Positions 1 to 9,006 of a DNA stretch of 64,000 bases are shown here, one piece after another (positions within the stretch are counted from its first letter, which is position 1; each line of letters begins with the position of its first letter). Location: the NCBI RefSeq assembly GCF_039543525.1, contig NZ_BAABJX010000038.1, positions 1-64,000 on the forward strand. The letters run 5' to 3'. The position numbers and the translations under genes are program-made. Source of the stretch: Algivirga pacifica. GTDB taxonomy: Bacteria > Bacteroidota > Bacteroidia > Cytophagales > Flammeovirgaceae. The notes under the pieces are model-generated. The model worked only from the letters and a program-made list of their open reading frames with translations. It did not search any database and was not told where the DNA came from.

Positions 1-62
1 TCCGTACGCAGGGTGGTGTGAGAGGACAGGTAGGGAACTAATCCCTACCTTCCTACTCGATT
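1..62 (+). mobile_element. 3' end of a group II intron (domains V-VI), partial
   Basis: The first bases read like the tail of a bacterial group II intron. A segment containing GGTGTGAGAGG is followed by a 9-bp hairpin (AGGTAGGGA at 28-36 pairing with TCCCTACCT at 42-50) and then CCTACTCGATT, the usual end of domain VI in several intron classes. The reverse transcriptase would lie to the left, outside the window. The call rests on remembered consensus, not an alignment. The alternative is an unrelated hairpin next to the REP-like hairpins that follow. Confidence 0.5.
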
Positions 63-68
63 ACCTCT

Positions 69-122
69 GGTCATAGCGTCCACGCTATGACCTTTCACAT
101 ACCTTGAGCGTCCACGCTCAAG
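69..122. repeat. Two adjacent REP-like hairpins sharing a core
   Basis: GGTCATAGCG and CGCTATGACC (69-78, 83-92) flank TCCA. A second hairpin, CTTGAGCG and CGCTCAAG (103-110, 115-122), also flanks TCCA. Both share the core GCGTCCACGC. They lie between the intron tail and the acnA terminator and probably belong to a dispersed hairpin family. Confidence 0.6.
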
Positions 123-123
123 A

Positions 124-153
124 AAATAAAAAAGACTCCCGAATTGGGAGCCT
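124..153 (-). terminator. Intrinsic terminator of acnA
   Basis: On the minus strand GGCTCCC, loop AATTC, GGGAGTC is followed by a T-run (the A-rich stretch 124-133 on the plus strand). It lies about 40 bases past the acnA stop. Confidence 0.85.
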
Positions 154-190
154 TCCTATATTATGTTACATAAACCTATCAAGGGCAGGT

Positions 191-2455
191 TTATTCATTT
201 TGCAACTTGATCAAGTTCAATGCTGAACCAGCCTTGAACCACTCAATCTGCTGCTCGTTGTATGTATGGTTCACTTTGATTTCATCTTTTGATCCATCCT
301 CATGGTTCAAGACAACCGTAAGTTGCTTATTAGGAGTAAACTCAGTCAATCCAAGAATATCTACCTTGTCATTCTCCTGAACCTTATCGTAGTCTGCAGC
401 ATCAGCAAATGTTAGTCCCAACATACCTTGTTTCTTAAGGTTTGTTTCGTGGATACGAGCGAATGATTTTACGATAACCGCTCTAACACCTAGGTGACGA
501 GGTTCCATTGCAGCGTGCTCACGAGAAGATCCTTCTCCGTAGTTTTCATCTCCGAATACTACGGAACCAATGCCTGCTGCTTTGTAAGCTCTAGCTGTTG
601 CAGGAACTTCACCATACTCCCCAGTCAGTTGGTTTTTTACGTTATTGGTGTCATCGTTGAATGCGTTTACTGCACCAATTAGACAGTTGTTAGAGATGTT
701 ATCCAAGTGACCTCTGAAGCGCAACCAAGGACCAGCCATAGAGATGTGGTCAGTGGTACATTTTCCTTTTGCTTTCACTAATACAGGCATTCCTGTAAGG
801 TCTGTTCCTTCGAATGGTGCAAATGGTGTAAGTAATTGTAGACGGTCTGATTCAGGAGATACAATCACCTCAACAGAAGAACCATCTTTTGCTGGAGCCT
901 GGTATCCTGCATCTTCTACTGCGAATCCTTTTGTAGGAAGTTCGTATCCGGTAGGTTCATCCAACATTACTTCTTCGCCATTCTCGTTTACTAGTTTGTC
1001 TGTTAGCGGGTTGAATGTCAAGTCGCCAGCAATAGCTAAAGCAGTAACCAATTCAGGAGATGCTACAAACGCGTGCGTATTCGGATTACCGTCAGCACGC
1101 TTCGAGAAGTTTCTGTTGAAAGAGTGAACGATTGTATTTTTCTCTTGCTTGTCAGCGCCTGCACGGTCCCACTGACCGATACAAGGACCACAAGCATTGG
1201 CAAATACACTTCCTCCAATTTTCTCAAATGTATCAATAAAGCCATCACGCTCGATGGTGTAACGAACTTGCTCAGACCCTGGAGTAATGGTAAACTCTGA
1301 CTTGGTCTTCAATTTTTTAGTGACTGCTTGCTCTGCCAAGGAAGCAGCTCTTGAGATATCCTCGTAAGAAGAGTTCGTACAAGAACCGATCAATCCTACC
1401 TCTATTTTTGTAGGCCATCCATTCTCCTCAGCAATTTTCTTCATTTCTGAGATAGGAGTAGCTCTGTCTGGTGTAAAAGGACCGTTCACGTGTGGCTCCA
1501 ACTCATCCAGGTTAATCTCGATTACCTGATCGAAGTGTTTCTCTGGTTCAGCGTATACTTCAGCGTCTGCAGTTAGGTGTTCTTTCACCTCATTAGCGGC
1601 ATCTGCTACATCATCTCTACCTGTTGCCCTTAGGTAACGCTCCATAGACTCGTCGTAACCGAATGTTGAAGTGGTTGCTCCAATCTCAGCACCCATGTTA
1701 CAGATAGTACCTTTCCCCGTACAAGACATTGCCTCAGCGCCTTCACCAAAATATTCTACGATACACCCAGTACCACCTTTCACCGTAAGGATGCCCGCTA
1801 CTTTAAGAATAACATCTTTTGGCGCTGTCCAGCCACTTAACTTACCAGTCAATTTTACGCCGATAAGCTTAGGGAACTTAAGCTCCCAAGGCATACCTGC
1901 CATTACGTCTACGGCATCTGCTCCACCAACACCTACAGCGACCATTCCAAGGCCACCTGCGTTTACCGTGTGCGAGTCTGTACCGATCATCATACCTCCG
2001 GGGAATGCATAGTTTTCCAACACTACTTGGTGGATAATACCTGCTCCGGGTTTCCAGAATCCGATACCATATTTATTGGATACTGAAGAAAGAAACTCAT
2101 AAACTTCCTTGTTGGTTACATTGGCAACGTTTAAATCTTTATTAGCACCTACCTTCGCCTGAATCAAGTGGTCAGCGTGTACAGTAGATGGAACTGCTGC
2201 TTTCTCCTTACCCGCTTGCATAAATTGCAATAGTGCCATCTGTGCAGTAGCATCCTGCATGGCTACACGGTCTGGAGCAAAGTCTACATAGGACTCACCT
2301 CTTTTGAAGGCCTCTTTGGCTACTCCGTTGTGAAGGTGCGAGTACAAAATTTTCTCAGCAAGTGTTAGTGGCTTGCCTACTACTTTTCTAGCGGCCTCAA
2401 CTCTCTCTCCCATTTGAGCGTAGGCAGCTTTTATCATTTCGATGTCAAAAGCCAT
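191..2455 (-). CDS. acnA: Aconitate hydratase, AcnA/mitochondrial type
   Basis: Converts citrate to isocitrate in the TCA cycle, in the cytoplasm, using a [4Fe-4S] cluster. The 754-residue protein has the cluster-ligand motifs GSCTNSS (about residue 360) and ACGPCIGQW (about 425), the N-terminal GTDSHT substrate loop, and the C-terminal swivel domain with the GSSREHAAMEPR motif. The length fits the mitochondrial-like aconitases of Bacteroidota. ATG at 2455 gives the natural N-terminus MAFDIEM. It has its own terminator and a 600-base gap upstream, so it is transcribed separately from acnB, which lies in the same direction. Having both aconitase types side by side suggests division of labour (housekeeping versus stress or growth phase) as in E. 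coli; that is inference. Confidence 0.95.
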   Translation of the reverse strand: MAFDIEMIKAAYAQMGERVEAARKVVGKPLTLAEKILYSHLHNGVAKEAFKRGESYVDFAPDRVAMQDATAQMALLQFMQAGKEKAAVPSTVHADHLIQAKVGANKDLNVANVTNKEVYEFLSSVSNKYGIGFWKPGAGIIHQVVLENYAFPGGMMIGTDSHTVNAGGLGMVAVGVGGADAVDVMAGMPWELKFPKLIGVKLTGKLSGWTAPKDVILKVAGILTVKGGTGCIVEYFGEGAEAMSCTGKGTICNMGAEIGATTSTFGYDESMERYLRATGRDDVADAANEVKEHLTADAEVYAEPEKHFDQVIEINLDELEPHVNGPFTPDRATPISEMKKIAEENGWPTKIEVGLIGSCTNSSYEDISRAASLAEQAVTKKLKTKSEFTITPGSEQVRYTIERDGFIDTFEKIGGSVFANACGPCIGQWDRAGADKQEKNTIVHSFNRNFSKRADGNPNTHAFVASPELVTALAIAGDLTFNPLTDKLVNENGEEVMLDEPTGYELPTKGFAVEDAGYQAPAKDGSSVEVIVSPESDRLQLLTPFAPFEGTDLTGMPVLVKAKGKCTTDHISMAGPWLRFRGHLDNISNNCLIGAVNAFNDDTNNVKNQLTGEYGEVPATARAYKAAGIGSVVFGDENYGEGSSREHAAMEPRHLGVRAVIVKSFARIHETNLKKQGMLGLTFADAADYDKVQENDKVDILGLTEFTPNKQLTVVLNHEDGSKDEIKVNHTYNEQQIEWFKAGSALNLIKLQNE

Positions 2456-2845
2456 TGTTTGAGTAATTATAGATTATAATAAATAGTATGTTGATGCTTA
2501 ATAGAGTTTTAGTAACCTATGAAGCTTTGGGTTATATAGCCTTTGTAAATACCCTTTATGATCCTTTTATAAGGATGTAAGGGTATGGTCATATCTGTCT
2601 ATATCCAAGCAATTTAATATCTGATGGAAAGACTTTTATGGTAAACGGCTACATAACTAATAAGATAACAAAAGACGATACAAAAGGGTATTATAAACAG
2701 TCTAAATTTGTCTAAATCGTAGGTCTTATATCATTTAGCCTTTATTGAAACAACAGACTACGTGACTAAATGTTTGGTTAGGGTCTTTTGTAAGAGGGTT
2801 GATTGCTAAGTAAACTTATAGTTAAGTGTTATTTTTAAATGGTTT

Positions 2846-2932
2846 AAGGATAAAGGATAAAGGATAAAGGATAAAGGATAAAGGATAAAGGATAAAGGAT
2901 AAAGGATAAAGGATGAAGGATAAAGGATAAAG
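2846..2932. repeat. Tandem heptamer array (AAGGATA x12) in the acnA-acnB gap
   Basis: Twelve head-to-tail copies of AAGGATA, one with a substitution (AAGGATG at 2909), then a partial copy. The 600-base gap 2456-3054 holds this array and the acnB terminator; I see no gene in the rest. Other short A/G-rich low-complexity runs occur at 12295-12330 and 17461-17490. Copy number is likely variable by replication slippage. Confidence 0.9.
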
Positions 2933-2992
2933 GAATAAATCCATTGGAGAATAATCCTTTTTCCTTTCTCCATACTTTAAACTGCTAGTAAT

Positions 2993-3028
2993 AAAAAAAG
3001 CGGTACAGAGTTTCCTCTATACCGCTTA
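2993..3028 (-). terminator. Intrinsic terminator of acnB
   Basis: On the minus strand AAGCGGTATAGAG pairs with CTCTGTACCGCTT around a GAAA loop (one mismatch) and is followed by a run of seven T. It lies about 27 bases past the acnB stop. Confidence 0.9.
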
Positions 3029-3054
3029 ATAGCTATATCTATCTAAATGCTTAC

Positions 3055-5853
3055 TTAGTAAGCAAGTTTTTTAGACGCTGAAGTCAGTTGCTTTGAAGGA
3101 GGAGCAAACTGTGTAAGCTTGATTCCTGCAACTGCTGCTCTGTACTCTTCTGCTGTAGGAGTTCTACCCAAAATCGTAGAAAGTACTACTACTGGCGTAG
3201 ACGAAAGTAATGACTCTCCTTTCTTCTCTGCAGAGTCTTTTACTACTCTACCTTGGAACAAACGTGTTGATGTCGCCATTACAGTATCTCCTGGCTCAGC
3301 TTTTTCCTGGTTACCCATACACAAGTTACAGCCTGGGCGCTCCAAGTAAAGCATGTTTTCGTATTTGGTACGTGCTGCCGCCTTTGGTGCATCATCGTTA
3401 AATTCGAACCCTGAGTATTTTTGCAATACTTCCCAGTCACCTTCTGCTTTTAGTTCGTCCACGATGTTGTACGTTGGAGGAGCAACAACCAGAGGAGCGT
3501 TGAACTCTACTTTACCTTGTTGAGCCTCGATGTTTTTCAACATCTGTGCCAAGATCTTCATATCACCTTTGTGTACCATACAAGATCCTACGAAACCAAG
3601 GTCAACTTTCTTCTCACCTCCGTAGTACGAAAGTGGTCTGATCGTATCGTGGGTATATCGTTTAGATACATCTGCGTTGTTTACGTCTGGGTCAGCAATC
3701 ATTGGCTCAGCAATCTGATCAAGATCAACAATTACCTCTGCATAGTATTTTGCGTTTTCGTCAGGTGTAAGAGCAGGTTTTTCTCCTGATTTGATCTCAG
3801 CGATACGCTTGTCCGCTTTGTTGATCAATCCTTGAAGAACTTGCTTCTCGTTGTCCATACCTTTCTCGATCATGATCTGGATTCTTGACTTTGCAATCTC
3901 CAATGATTCGATCAATGTTGCATCTTCTGAGATACAGATAGATGCTTTCGCTTTCATCTCAGCAGTCCAGTCAGTAAATGTGAAGGCCTGGTCTGCAGTA
4001 AGCGTACCAATGTGTACTTCAATTACTCTTCCTTGGAATACGTTCTCACCACCGAATGCTTTAAGCATCTGTGCTTGAGTAGCGTGTACGACATCACGGA
4101 AGTCCATGTAGTCTTGCATCTCCCCTTTGAACGTCACTTTTACAGACTCAGGAATTGGCATAGAAGCCTCACCTGTTGCCAATGCAAGTGCTACAGTACC
4201 TGAGTCAGCACCGAAAGCAACCCCTTTTGACATTCTTGTATGAGAGTCACCACCAATAATGATCGCCCAATCGTCGATCGTGATGTCATTCAGTACTTTG
4301 TGAATAACGTCAGTCATCGAGTGGTAAACCCCTTTAGGGTCACGTGCCGTGATCAAACCGAAGTCGTTCATGAACTTCATCAACTTAGGAATGTTTGCTT
4401 GCGCTTTCTTATCCCAAACTGAAGCCGTGTGACAACCTGACTGATAAGCACCGTCTACGATAGGTGAAATCGTTGTAGCAGCCATTGCTTCCAGTTCTTG
4501 AGAAGTCATCAAACCGGTAGTATCCTGAGATCCTACGATGTTTACTTCTACACGAACGTCAGATCCTGCGTGCAATGTTTTTCCTGGAGTAGTTCCAACA
4601 GCATTTCTGTTGAAGATTTTCTCCACTGCTGTAAGTCCTTGTCCTTCTTTAGAAATTTCTTTAGAAGCAGCGTATACTTGAGGAGCTTCGATATCCAATG
4701 TCTGGGCAGCAAATGTTTGGATTTTCTTACCAAATACTACGGCATATGAACCTCCAGCTTTGATGAACTCCATTTTCTGTGGCGTCAAAGACGCTGAGAT
4801 GTCCATTAACTCCTGCTCTCCGTTGTATAGTTTTTTCGTTTTTGTATTGATCGTAAGTACCGTACCTGTTTCTACAGAGTATGCTTGCTCAAGTACAGGC
4901 TCGCCCTCTGCATCTACTACTACGTTTCCTTCTGCATCTTTTTGCTTCACCCAGTTTTTCAGGTCGATACCGATACCTCCTGTTACACCAACTGTCGTCA
5001 AGAAAATAGGAGAGATACCATTAGTACCTGCAATGATAGGAGCAATATTGATAAATGGAACGTAAGGGCTTGCCTGGATACCTGTCCATAATGCCACGTT
5101 GTTTACTCCTGACATTCTGGATGAACCTACACCCATTGTTCCTTTCTCTGCAACCAACATCACACGCTTGTCCGGGTGTTGTGCTTTCAACTCAGAAAGT
5201 TCTTTTTGCATTTCTTTGTTGTGCTCAAAGATACACTGGCCGTGAAGCTCACGATCTGATCTTGAGTGAGCATCAGCACCTGGAGAAAGCAAATCGGTAG
5301 AGATATCACCTGTTCCAGCGATAAATGTTACGATCTTGATTTCTTCTTCTACCTCTGGAAGTTCTGTGAAGAACTCCGCTTTAGCGTAGCTTTCTAAAAT
5401 AGCTTTAGCAACTGCATTTCCTGCTTTGTACGCTTCTTCCAAACGTGCAGTATCTGCATCGTATAGGAATACCTGCGTTTTAAGGACTTTAGCAGCTTCT
5501 TCAGCGATAGCAGCATCCTCTCCCAAAGCCAAGTCAAGCAATACTTCGATAGAAGGTCCCCCTTTCATGTGTGACAATTGCTCAAAAGCAAATGCTGGAG
5601 CGATTTCCTCTACTACAGTTTCACCAAGGATAATTTCCTTCAAGAACGCCGCCTTTACACCAGCAGCGCTTGTAGTTCCTGGCAACACATTATAAATAAA
5701 GAAGTTTAGAGAAGCCTCTCTGTGCTCATTGTCTATATCTTTGATTTGAGCAATGATTTCGCTCAACAATTCGGCATCATCAATCGGTTTTGGATGTAGA
5801 CCCTGACCTTTTCTTTCTTCAATCTCCTGAAGATACTCGGTATATCTTTGCAT
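3055..5853 (-). CDS. acnB: Bifunctional aconitase / 2-methylisocitrate dehydratase AcnB
   Basis: Second aconitase; AcnB enzymes also act on 2-methylcitrate pathway intermediates. The 932-residue protein has the AcnB architecture: N-terminal HEAT-like helical domain (1-160), swivel domain (about 170-390, containing VGSSRMSG), then the catalytic domains with GGDSHTR and the cluster-ligand motifs GSCMVHKG and CNLCMGNQ. It is somewhat longer than E. coli AcnB (about 865), as usual in Bacteroidota. The start ATG at 5853 gives MQRYTEYLQEIEERK, the expected N-terminus. AcnB proteins of enterobacteria can bind mRNA when the cluster is lost; nothing here shows that directly. Confidence 0.95.
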   Translation of the reverse strand: MQRYTEYLQEIEERKGQGLHPKPIDDAELLSEIIAQIKDIDNEHREASLNFFIYNVLPGTTSAAGVKAAFLKEIILGETVVEEIAPAFAFEQLSHMKGGPSIEVLLDLALGEDAAIAEEAAKVLKTQVFLYDADTARLEEAYKAGNAVAKAILESYAKAEFFTELPEVEEEIKIVTFIAGTGDISTDLLSPGADAHSRSDRELHGQCIFEHNKEMQKELSELKAQHPDKRVMLVAEKGTMGVGSSRMSGVNNVALWTGIQASPYVPFINIAPIIAGTNGISPIFLTTVGVTGGIGIDLKNWVKQKDAEGNVVVDAEGEPVLEQAYSVETGTVLTINTKTKKLYNGEQELMDISASLTPQKMEFIKAGGSYAVVFGKKIQTFAAQTLDIEAPQVYAASKEISKEGQGLTAVEKIFNRNAVGTTPGKTLHAGSDVRVEVNIVGSQDTTGLMTSQELEAMAATTISPIVDGAYQSGCHTASVWDKKAQANIPKLMKFMNDFGLITARDPKGVYHSMTDVIHKVLNDITIDDWAIIIGGDSHTRMSKGVAFGADSGTVALALATGEASMPIPESVKVTFKGEMQDYMDFRDVVHATQAQMLKAFGGENVFQGRVIEVHIGTLTADQAFTFTDWTAEMKAKASICISEDATLIESLEIAKSRIQIMIEKGMDNEKQVLQGLINKADKRIAEIKSGEKPALTPDENAKYYAEVIVDLDQIAEPMIADPDVNNADVSKRYTHDTIRPLSYYGGEKKVDLGFVGSCMVHKGDMKILAQMLKNIEAQQGKVEFNAPLVVAPPTYNIVDELKAEGDWEVLQKYSGFEFNDDAPKAAARTKYENMLYLERPGCNLCMGNQEKAEPGDTVMATSTRLFQGRVVKDSAEKKGESLLSSTPVVVLSTILGRTPTAEEYRAAVAGIKLTQFAPPSKQLTSASKKLAY

Positions 5854-6033
5854 AAAATTATCTTTTGGTATTATTGTATTATTGGTATTAACGGATGACT
5901 ATAAGAATACCCTATCCTTGTAAAATTAAATCAAACCTTCTAGATATTCAATATCTCATAGGAATATATCGAGGAAAAAGCGATTGAAGCCCAAATACTT
6001 AATATACATTAGTGAAAATACCCTTCGCAAGGC

Positions 6034-6063
6034 CATAAAAAAACCACTCTTTTCTAAGAGTGG
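6034..6063 (-). terminator. Intrinsic terminator after the SpoIIAA-like gene
   Basis: On the minus strand CCACTCTT, loop AGAA, AAGAGTGG is followed by seven T. Confidence 0.85.
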
Positions 6064-6107
6064 CGATGGGAGTTGCCTTGTATAGCAATGAGAAATAACA
6101 TTAATTA

Positions 6108-6512
6108 TTAGTTCTCATTTAGCCATAAACGAGCATCAGTATCACTATCAAAATAGCGATTTTGTATAGGAGAGTCCTGATCTCTTAAGGTTTGTTCTAT
6201 AGACACTTTACTAAAGATTTCTTCACTAACGACAACGGCGTATTTCTTAATGCCATTTTCGATGAAAGAAGGAAGAACCTCTGAATTAACCCAATCCTGT
6301 AAGTCGGAAGTGATGGTGAAACGGAAGTTCTGGGTGTCATCCAAAACATTTTTGGGCTGATGACGACCGACCATCTGTACAATTTCCAGGACTTCTTTCT
6401 TGAATACATCTTCATCCATGGCAGAAGACATTGGGTTCCACTTTTTAGTAAGTGTGTCCGACAAAGAATCGTAGAAAATCGTTTGATAGGTGCTTTCGAA
6501 TACTTTTTTCAT
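6108..6512 (-). CDS. SpoIIAA-like (STAS/SEC14-like) protein, hypothetical
   Basis: A 134-residue cytoplasmic protein with no signal peptide. It resembles small STAS/SpoIIAA-like proteins of Bacteroidota: a short beta strand (FESTYQTIFYD), a strand pair around KKWNP, a helix, a DTQNFRF strand-turn, and the pattern LPSFIENGIKKYAVVVSE. It ends with RYFDSDTDARLWL, the usual terminal helix. No catalytic residues are evident. It sits alone between acnB and gldA with its own terminator. Function unknown; members are often placed near signalling genes. The family call is by recalled sequence pattern only. Confidence 0.6.
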   Translation of the reverse strand: MKKVFESTYQTIFYDSLSDTLTKKWNPMSSAMDEDVFKKEVLEIVQMVGRHQPKNVLDDTQNFRFTITSDLQDWVNSEVLPSFIENGIKKYAVVVSEEIFSKVSIEQTLRDQDSPIQNRYFDSDTDARLWLNEN

Positions 6513-6624
6513 AAGGTGTGGGATAATTTAGGTGATAGGAATTTGTTTTGGGTATTGATTAATTTTAATGGGTTCTGATGAATGACTCAAATATATTTAA
6601 CGAATGTTAATAAATGAATAGGGG

Positions 6625-7521
6625 TTATTTTGTGAGTGTTGTAAAAACTTGCTCAAGTGATATTTGCTCCTGATGTAAACCAATGATGGTCTCTCCTTTT
6701 TGTACAGCTTCCCGGAATATTTCAGCACGGACATCTTCCTGCGCCTTTAAAAGGTAAAGCCCTTCCTTTTTTTGTACTACCTCAAAAACTGATGGAATGT
6801 TTTTAAGCCATGTTTTTGGCGTGTAATCTATAAACTCCACGAGGATATTTATACTGTCCGATTGCTTTTTAAGCGCATCGACATTACTGTCCGTTACAAG
6901 TTGTCCCTTATTGATGATAATCACCCGATCACACAAGGCTTGCACCTCTTGCATAATATGGGTAGAGAGCATAACCGTTTTATTTTGGCTCACTTCCTTG
7001 ATAAGGTCTCGTATTTCTCCGATTTGGTTGGGATCTAATCCTGTGGTAGGCTCATCGAGGATCAATACACTCGGATCATGGATGAGTGCTTGCGCCAAGC
7101 CGACTCTCTGTCGATACCCTTTGGAAAGCATTCCGATTTTCTTGTGCTCCTCTTTTTGCAGTCCCACCATACCGACAATCTTTTGCACTTTTTGTCTTGG
7201 TTTACGGATTTTGTGGATTCCTGCGACAAAGCGAAGGTACTCATGGATGTACATATCCAGGTATAGGGGATTATGCTCCGGTAAGTAGCCGATATGTTTT
7301 CGGACTTCTAGGGGGGATTTTACGACATCATATCCTTCAACAGTTACACTTCCTGTAGTAGGGGTAATATAGCAAGTGGCTGTTTTCATGGTTGTCGTTT
7401 TTCCAGCGCCATTAGGTCCTAGAAAACCAAGAATTTCTCCACGGTTTGTTTCAAAGGAGATATTATCCACCGCTTTGTGTTCTCCGTAGGTTTTAGTAAG
7501 ATTCTTAACGACAATACCCAT
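6625..7521 (-). CDS. gldA: ABC transporter ATP-binding protein, GldA type
   Basis: ATPase subunit of an ABC exporter. In Bacteroidota the closest named homologue is GldA, which with GldF and GldG is needed for gliding in Flavobacterium johnsoniae. The 298-residue protein has Walker A GPNGAGKTTT (about 34-43), Q-loop region GYLPEHNPLY, signature LSKGYRQRVG, Walker B VLILDEPTTGLDP and the H-loop STHIMQEV. The tail after residue 215 is the usual variable domain. No permease genes are adjacent, which is common for gldA. ATG at 7521 gives MGIVVKNLTKTYG. It could be another DrrA-like ATPase; the gliding role is inferred. Confidence 0.78.
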   Translation of the reverse strand: MGIVVKNLTKTYGEHKAVDNISFETNRGEILGFLGPNGAGKTTTMKTATCYITPTTGSVTVEGYDVVKSPLEVRKHIGYLPEHNPLYLDMYIHEYLRFVAGIHKIRKPRQKVQKIVGMVGLQKEEHKKIGMLSKGYRQRVGLAQALIHDPSVLILDEPTTGLDPNQIGEIRDLIKEVSQNKTVMLSTHIMQEVQALCDRVIIINKGQLVTDSNVDALKKQSDSINILVEFIDYTPKTWLKNIPSVFEVVQKKEGLYLLKAQEDVRAEIFREAVQKGETIIGLHQEQISLEQVFTTLTK

Positions 7522-7589
7522 GTTTATACTGCTTAAAAAGTGAGTGGTTTAAGTAATTGTTTGGGCAAAGATAAGGATTTCAGATCATA

Positions 7590-7759
7590 TTGTTCATGTT
7601 GTTTAATTGAGCTTCGCTCGTTCATGATGTTTAGTTGAGTTTGTTGTTTATTGTGCTTTAACATCATTGTCTCTAAATGAAAGCGAAGCCTTCAGAAATC
7701 AACAGTAAACTCAACTAAACATCATGAACGCACGAAGTGCAATTAAACACTATGAACAA
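7590..7759. repeat. BIME-like inverted repeat, copy A
   Basis: The left arm (7590-7643) reads TTGTTCATGTTGTTTAATTG, then GAGC TTC GCTC, then GTTCATGATGTTTAGTTGAG. The right arm (7705-7759) is its imperfect reverse complement, with GCAC GAA GTGC replacing the central mini-hairpin. The structure fills the gap between gldA and fabH and stops four bases short of the fabH stop codon. Related copies lie at 13018-13150 and 17541-17697. Confidence 0.85.
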
Positions 7760-7762
7760 GTG

Positions 7763-8764
7763 TTACCATCTGATCAGTGCACTAGCCCAAGTAAATCCAC
7801 TACCAAAGGCCGCAAGACAAATCAAATCACCGTCTTTTACGCGCCCTTCATGAAAGGCTTCAGTAAGGCTAATTGGAATAGAGGCCGCAGTCGTGTTTCC
7901 ATACTTTTGGATAGTATTGACGATTTTTTCGTCTGGCAAGCCCATCTTCTTTTGGACAAACTGAGAGATTCTTAAGTTCGCTTGGTGCGGTACCAATAGG
8001 TCAATATCCTCAGGCTGTAGCTTATTGTGTTCTAGTGCTTCGTGAATAACTTCCTGAAAACGAGTTACGGCATTTTTGAAGACAAATTGCCCGTTCATCA
8101 CAGGATAAGCAGACCCTCCTGGCTCAAACATCTCTGGAGAGAAACGCTTGTCTGTAGAAAATCCTGGATCAATAACTGCCAGTTGCTCTGCATGTTCTCC
8201 TTCACTGTGTAGGTGAGTGGACAGGATTCCTTTACCTTTTTCTTCAGTTGCCGTTAATACTGCAGCTCCGGCTCCGTCACCAAATAATACGGTGACATGT
8301 CTGCCGTGATCAGAAAAATCTAATCCAGAAGAATGGATTTCAGCACCAACAACTAAAACGTTTTTGTACATGCCCGTCTTGATATACTGGTCTCCAATAG
8401 ATAAGGCATAAACAAATCCTGAACATTGTGCTCTTACGTCAATAGCCGCAATGTTGCGGAAACCTAGTTCTCTTTGTAAAAGTACTCCGGAACCGGGGAA
8501 TATATAGTCAGAGCTTAAGGTCGCATAAATAATAAGATCAATGTCTTCTGCTTCTACTCCAGCCATATCCATGGCTTTCTGGGAAGCTTTTGCTGCCATC
8601 ACATAGTTTTTCTCCTCAGGAAGGTTGGCGTAGCGACGCTCCTTGATGCCGGAACGCTCCGTGATCCATTCATCACTAGTGGTGATGATTTTTGCTAGAT
8701 CGTCATTTGTGACAACTTTTTCGGGCACGTGGTACCCTAGTCCAATGATTTTTGTGTTTTTCAT
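7763..8764 (-). CDS. fabH: 3-oxoacyl-ACP synthase III (KASIII)
   Basis: Condenses acetyl- or branched acyl-CoA with malonyl-ACP to start type II fatty-acid synthesis in the cytoplasm. The 333-residue thiolase-fold protein carries the full triad: Cys in RAQCSGF (about 114), His in PHQANLRI and Asn in YGNTTAASI. Length and the N-terminal IIGLGYHVPEKVVTN pattern fit FabH. It is not clustered with plsX or rpmF, so it may be one of several paralogues in the genome; a paralogue could serve a branched-chain or specialised lipid pathway. The 240-base upstream region shows no operator I recognise. Confidence 0.9.
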   Translation of the reverse strand: MKNTKIIGLGYHVPEKVVTNDDLAKIITTSDEWITERSGIKERRYANLPEEKNYVMAAKASQKAMDMAGVEAEDIDLIIYATLSSDYIFPGSGVLLQRELGFRNIAAIDVRAQCSGFVYALSIGDQYIKTGMYKNVLVVGAEIHSSGLDFSDHGRHVTVLFGDGAGAAVLTATEEKGKGILSTHLHSEGEHAEQLAVIDPGFSTDKRFSPEMFEPGGSAYPVMNGQFVFKNAVTRFQEVIHEALEHNKLQPEDIDLLVPHQANLRISQFVQKKMGLPDEKIVNTIQKYGNTTAASIPISLTEAFHEGRVKDGDLICLAAFGSGFTWASALIRW

Positions 8765-9006
8765 GGTCTTATTGATTTCTAATATTAGTTAGCTAATAGT
8801 AATAGCCAAGTTGTAATAGATTTTCAGCAAGAGATATATCCTATCTCGTTAAAGTGATAACAGTAGGCGATTTCTTATTTCAATAAAAAATACAGATACT
8901 ATTTTCAAAAAGTCCCTAAATCTCGAATATTTTCATGAAATAGTGAAAGAATGAATGAATAAATATTCATATTGAATGTGAGAAATATTCAATTTATCCA
9001 ATGCTC

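Noticed and set aside
2846..2932. Possible CRISPR array
   Set aside because: Units are 7 bases and contiguous with no spacers; no cas genes in the window.
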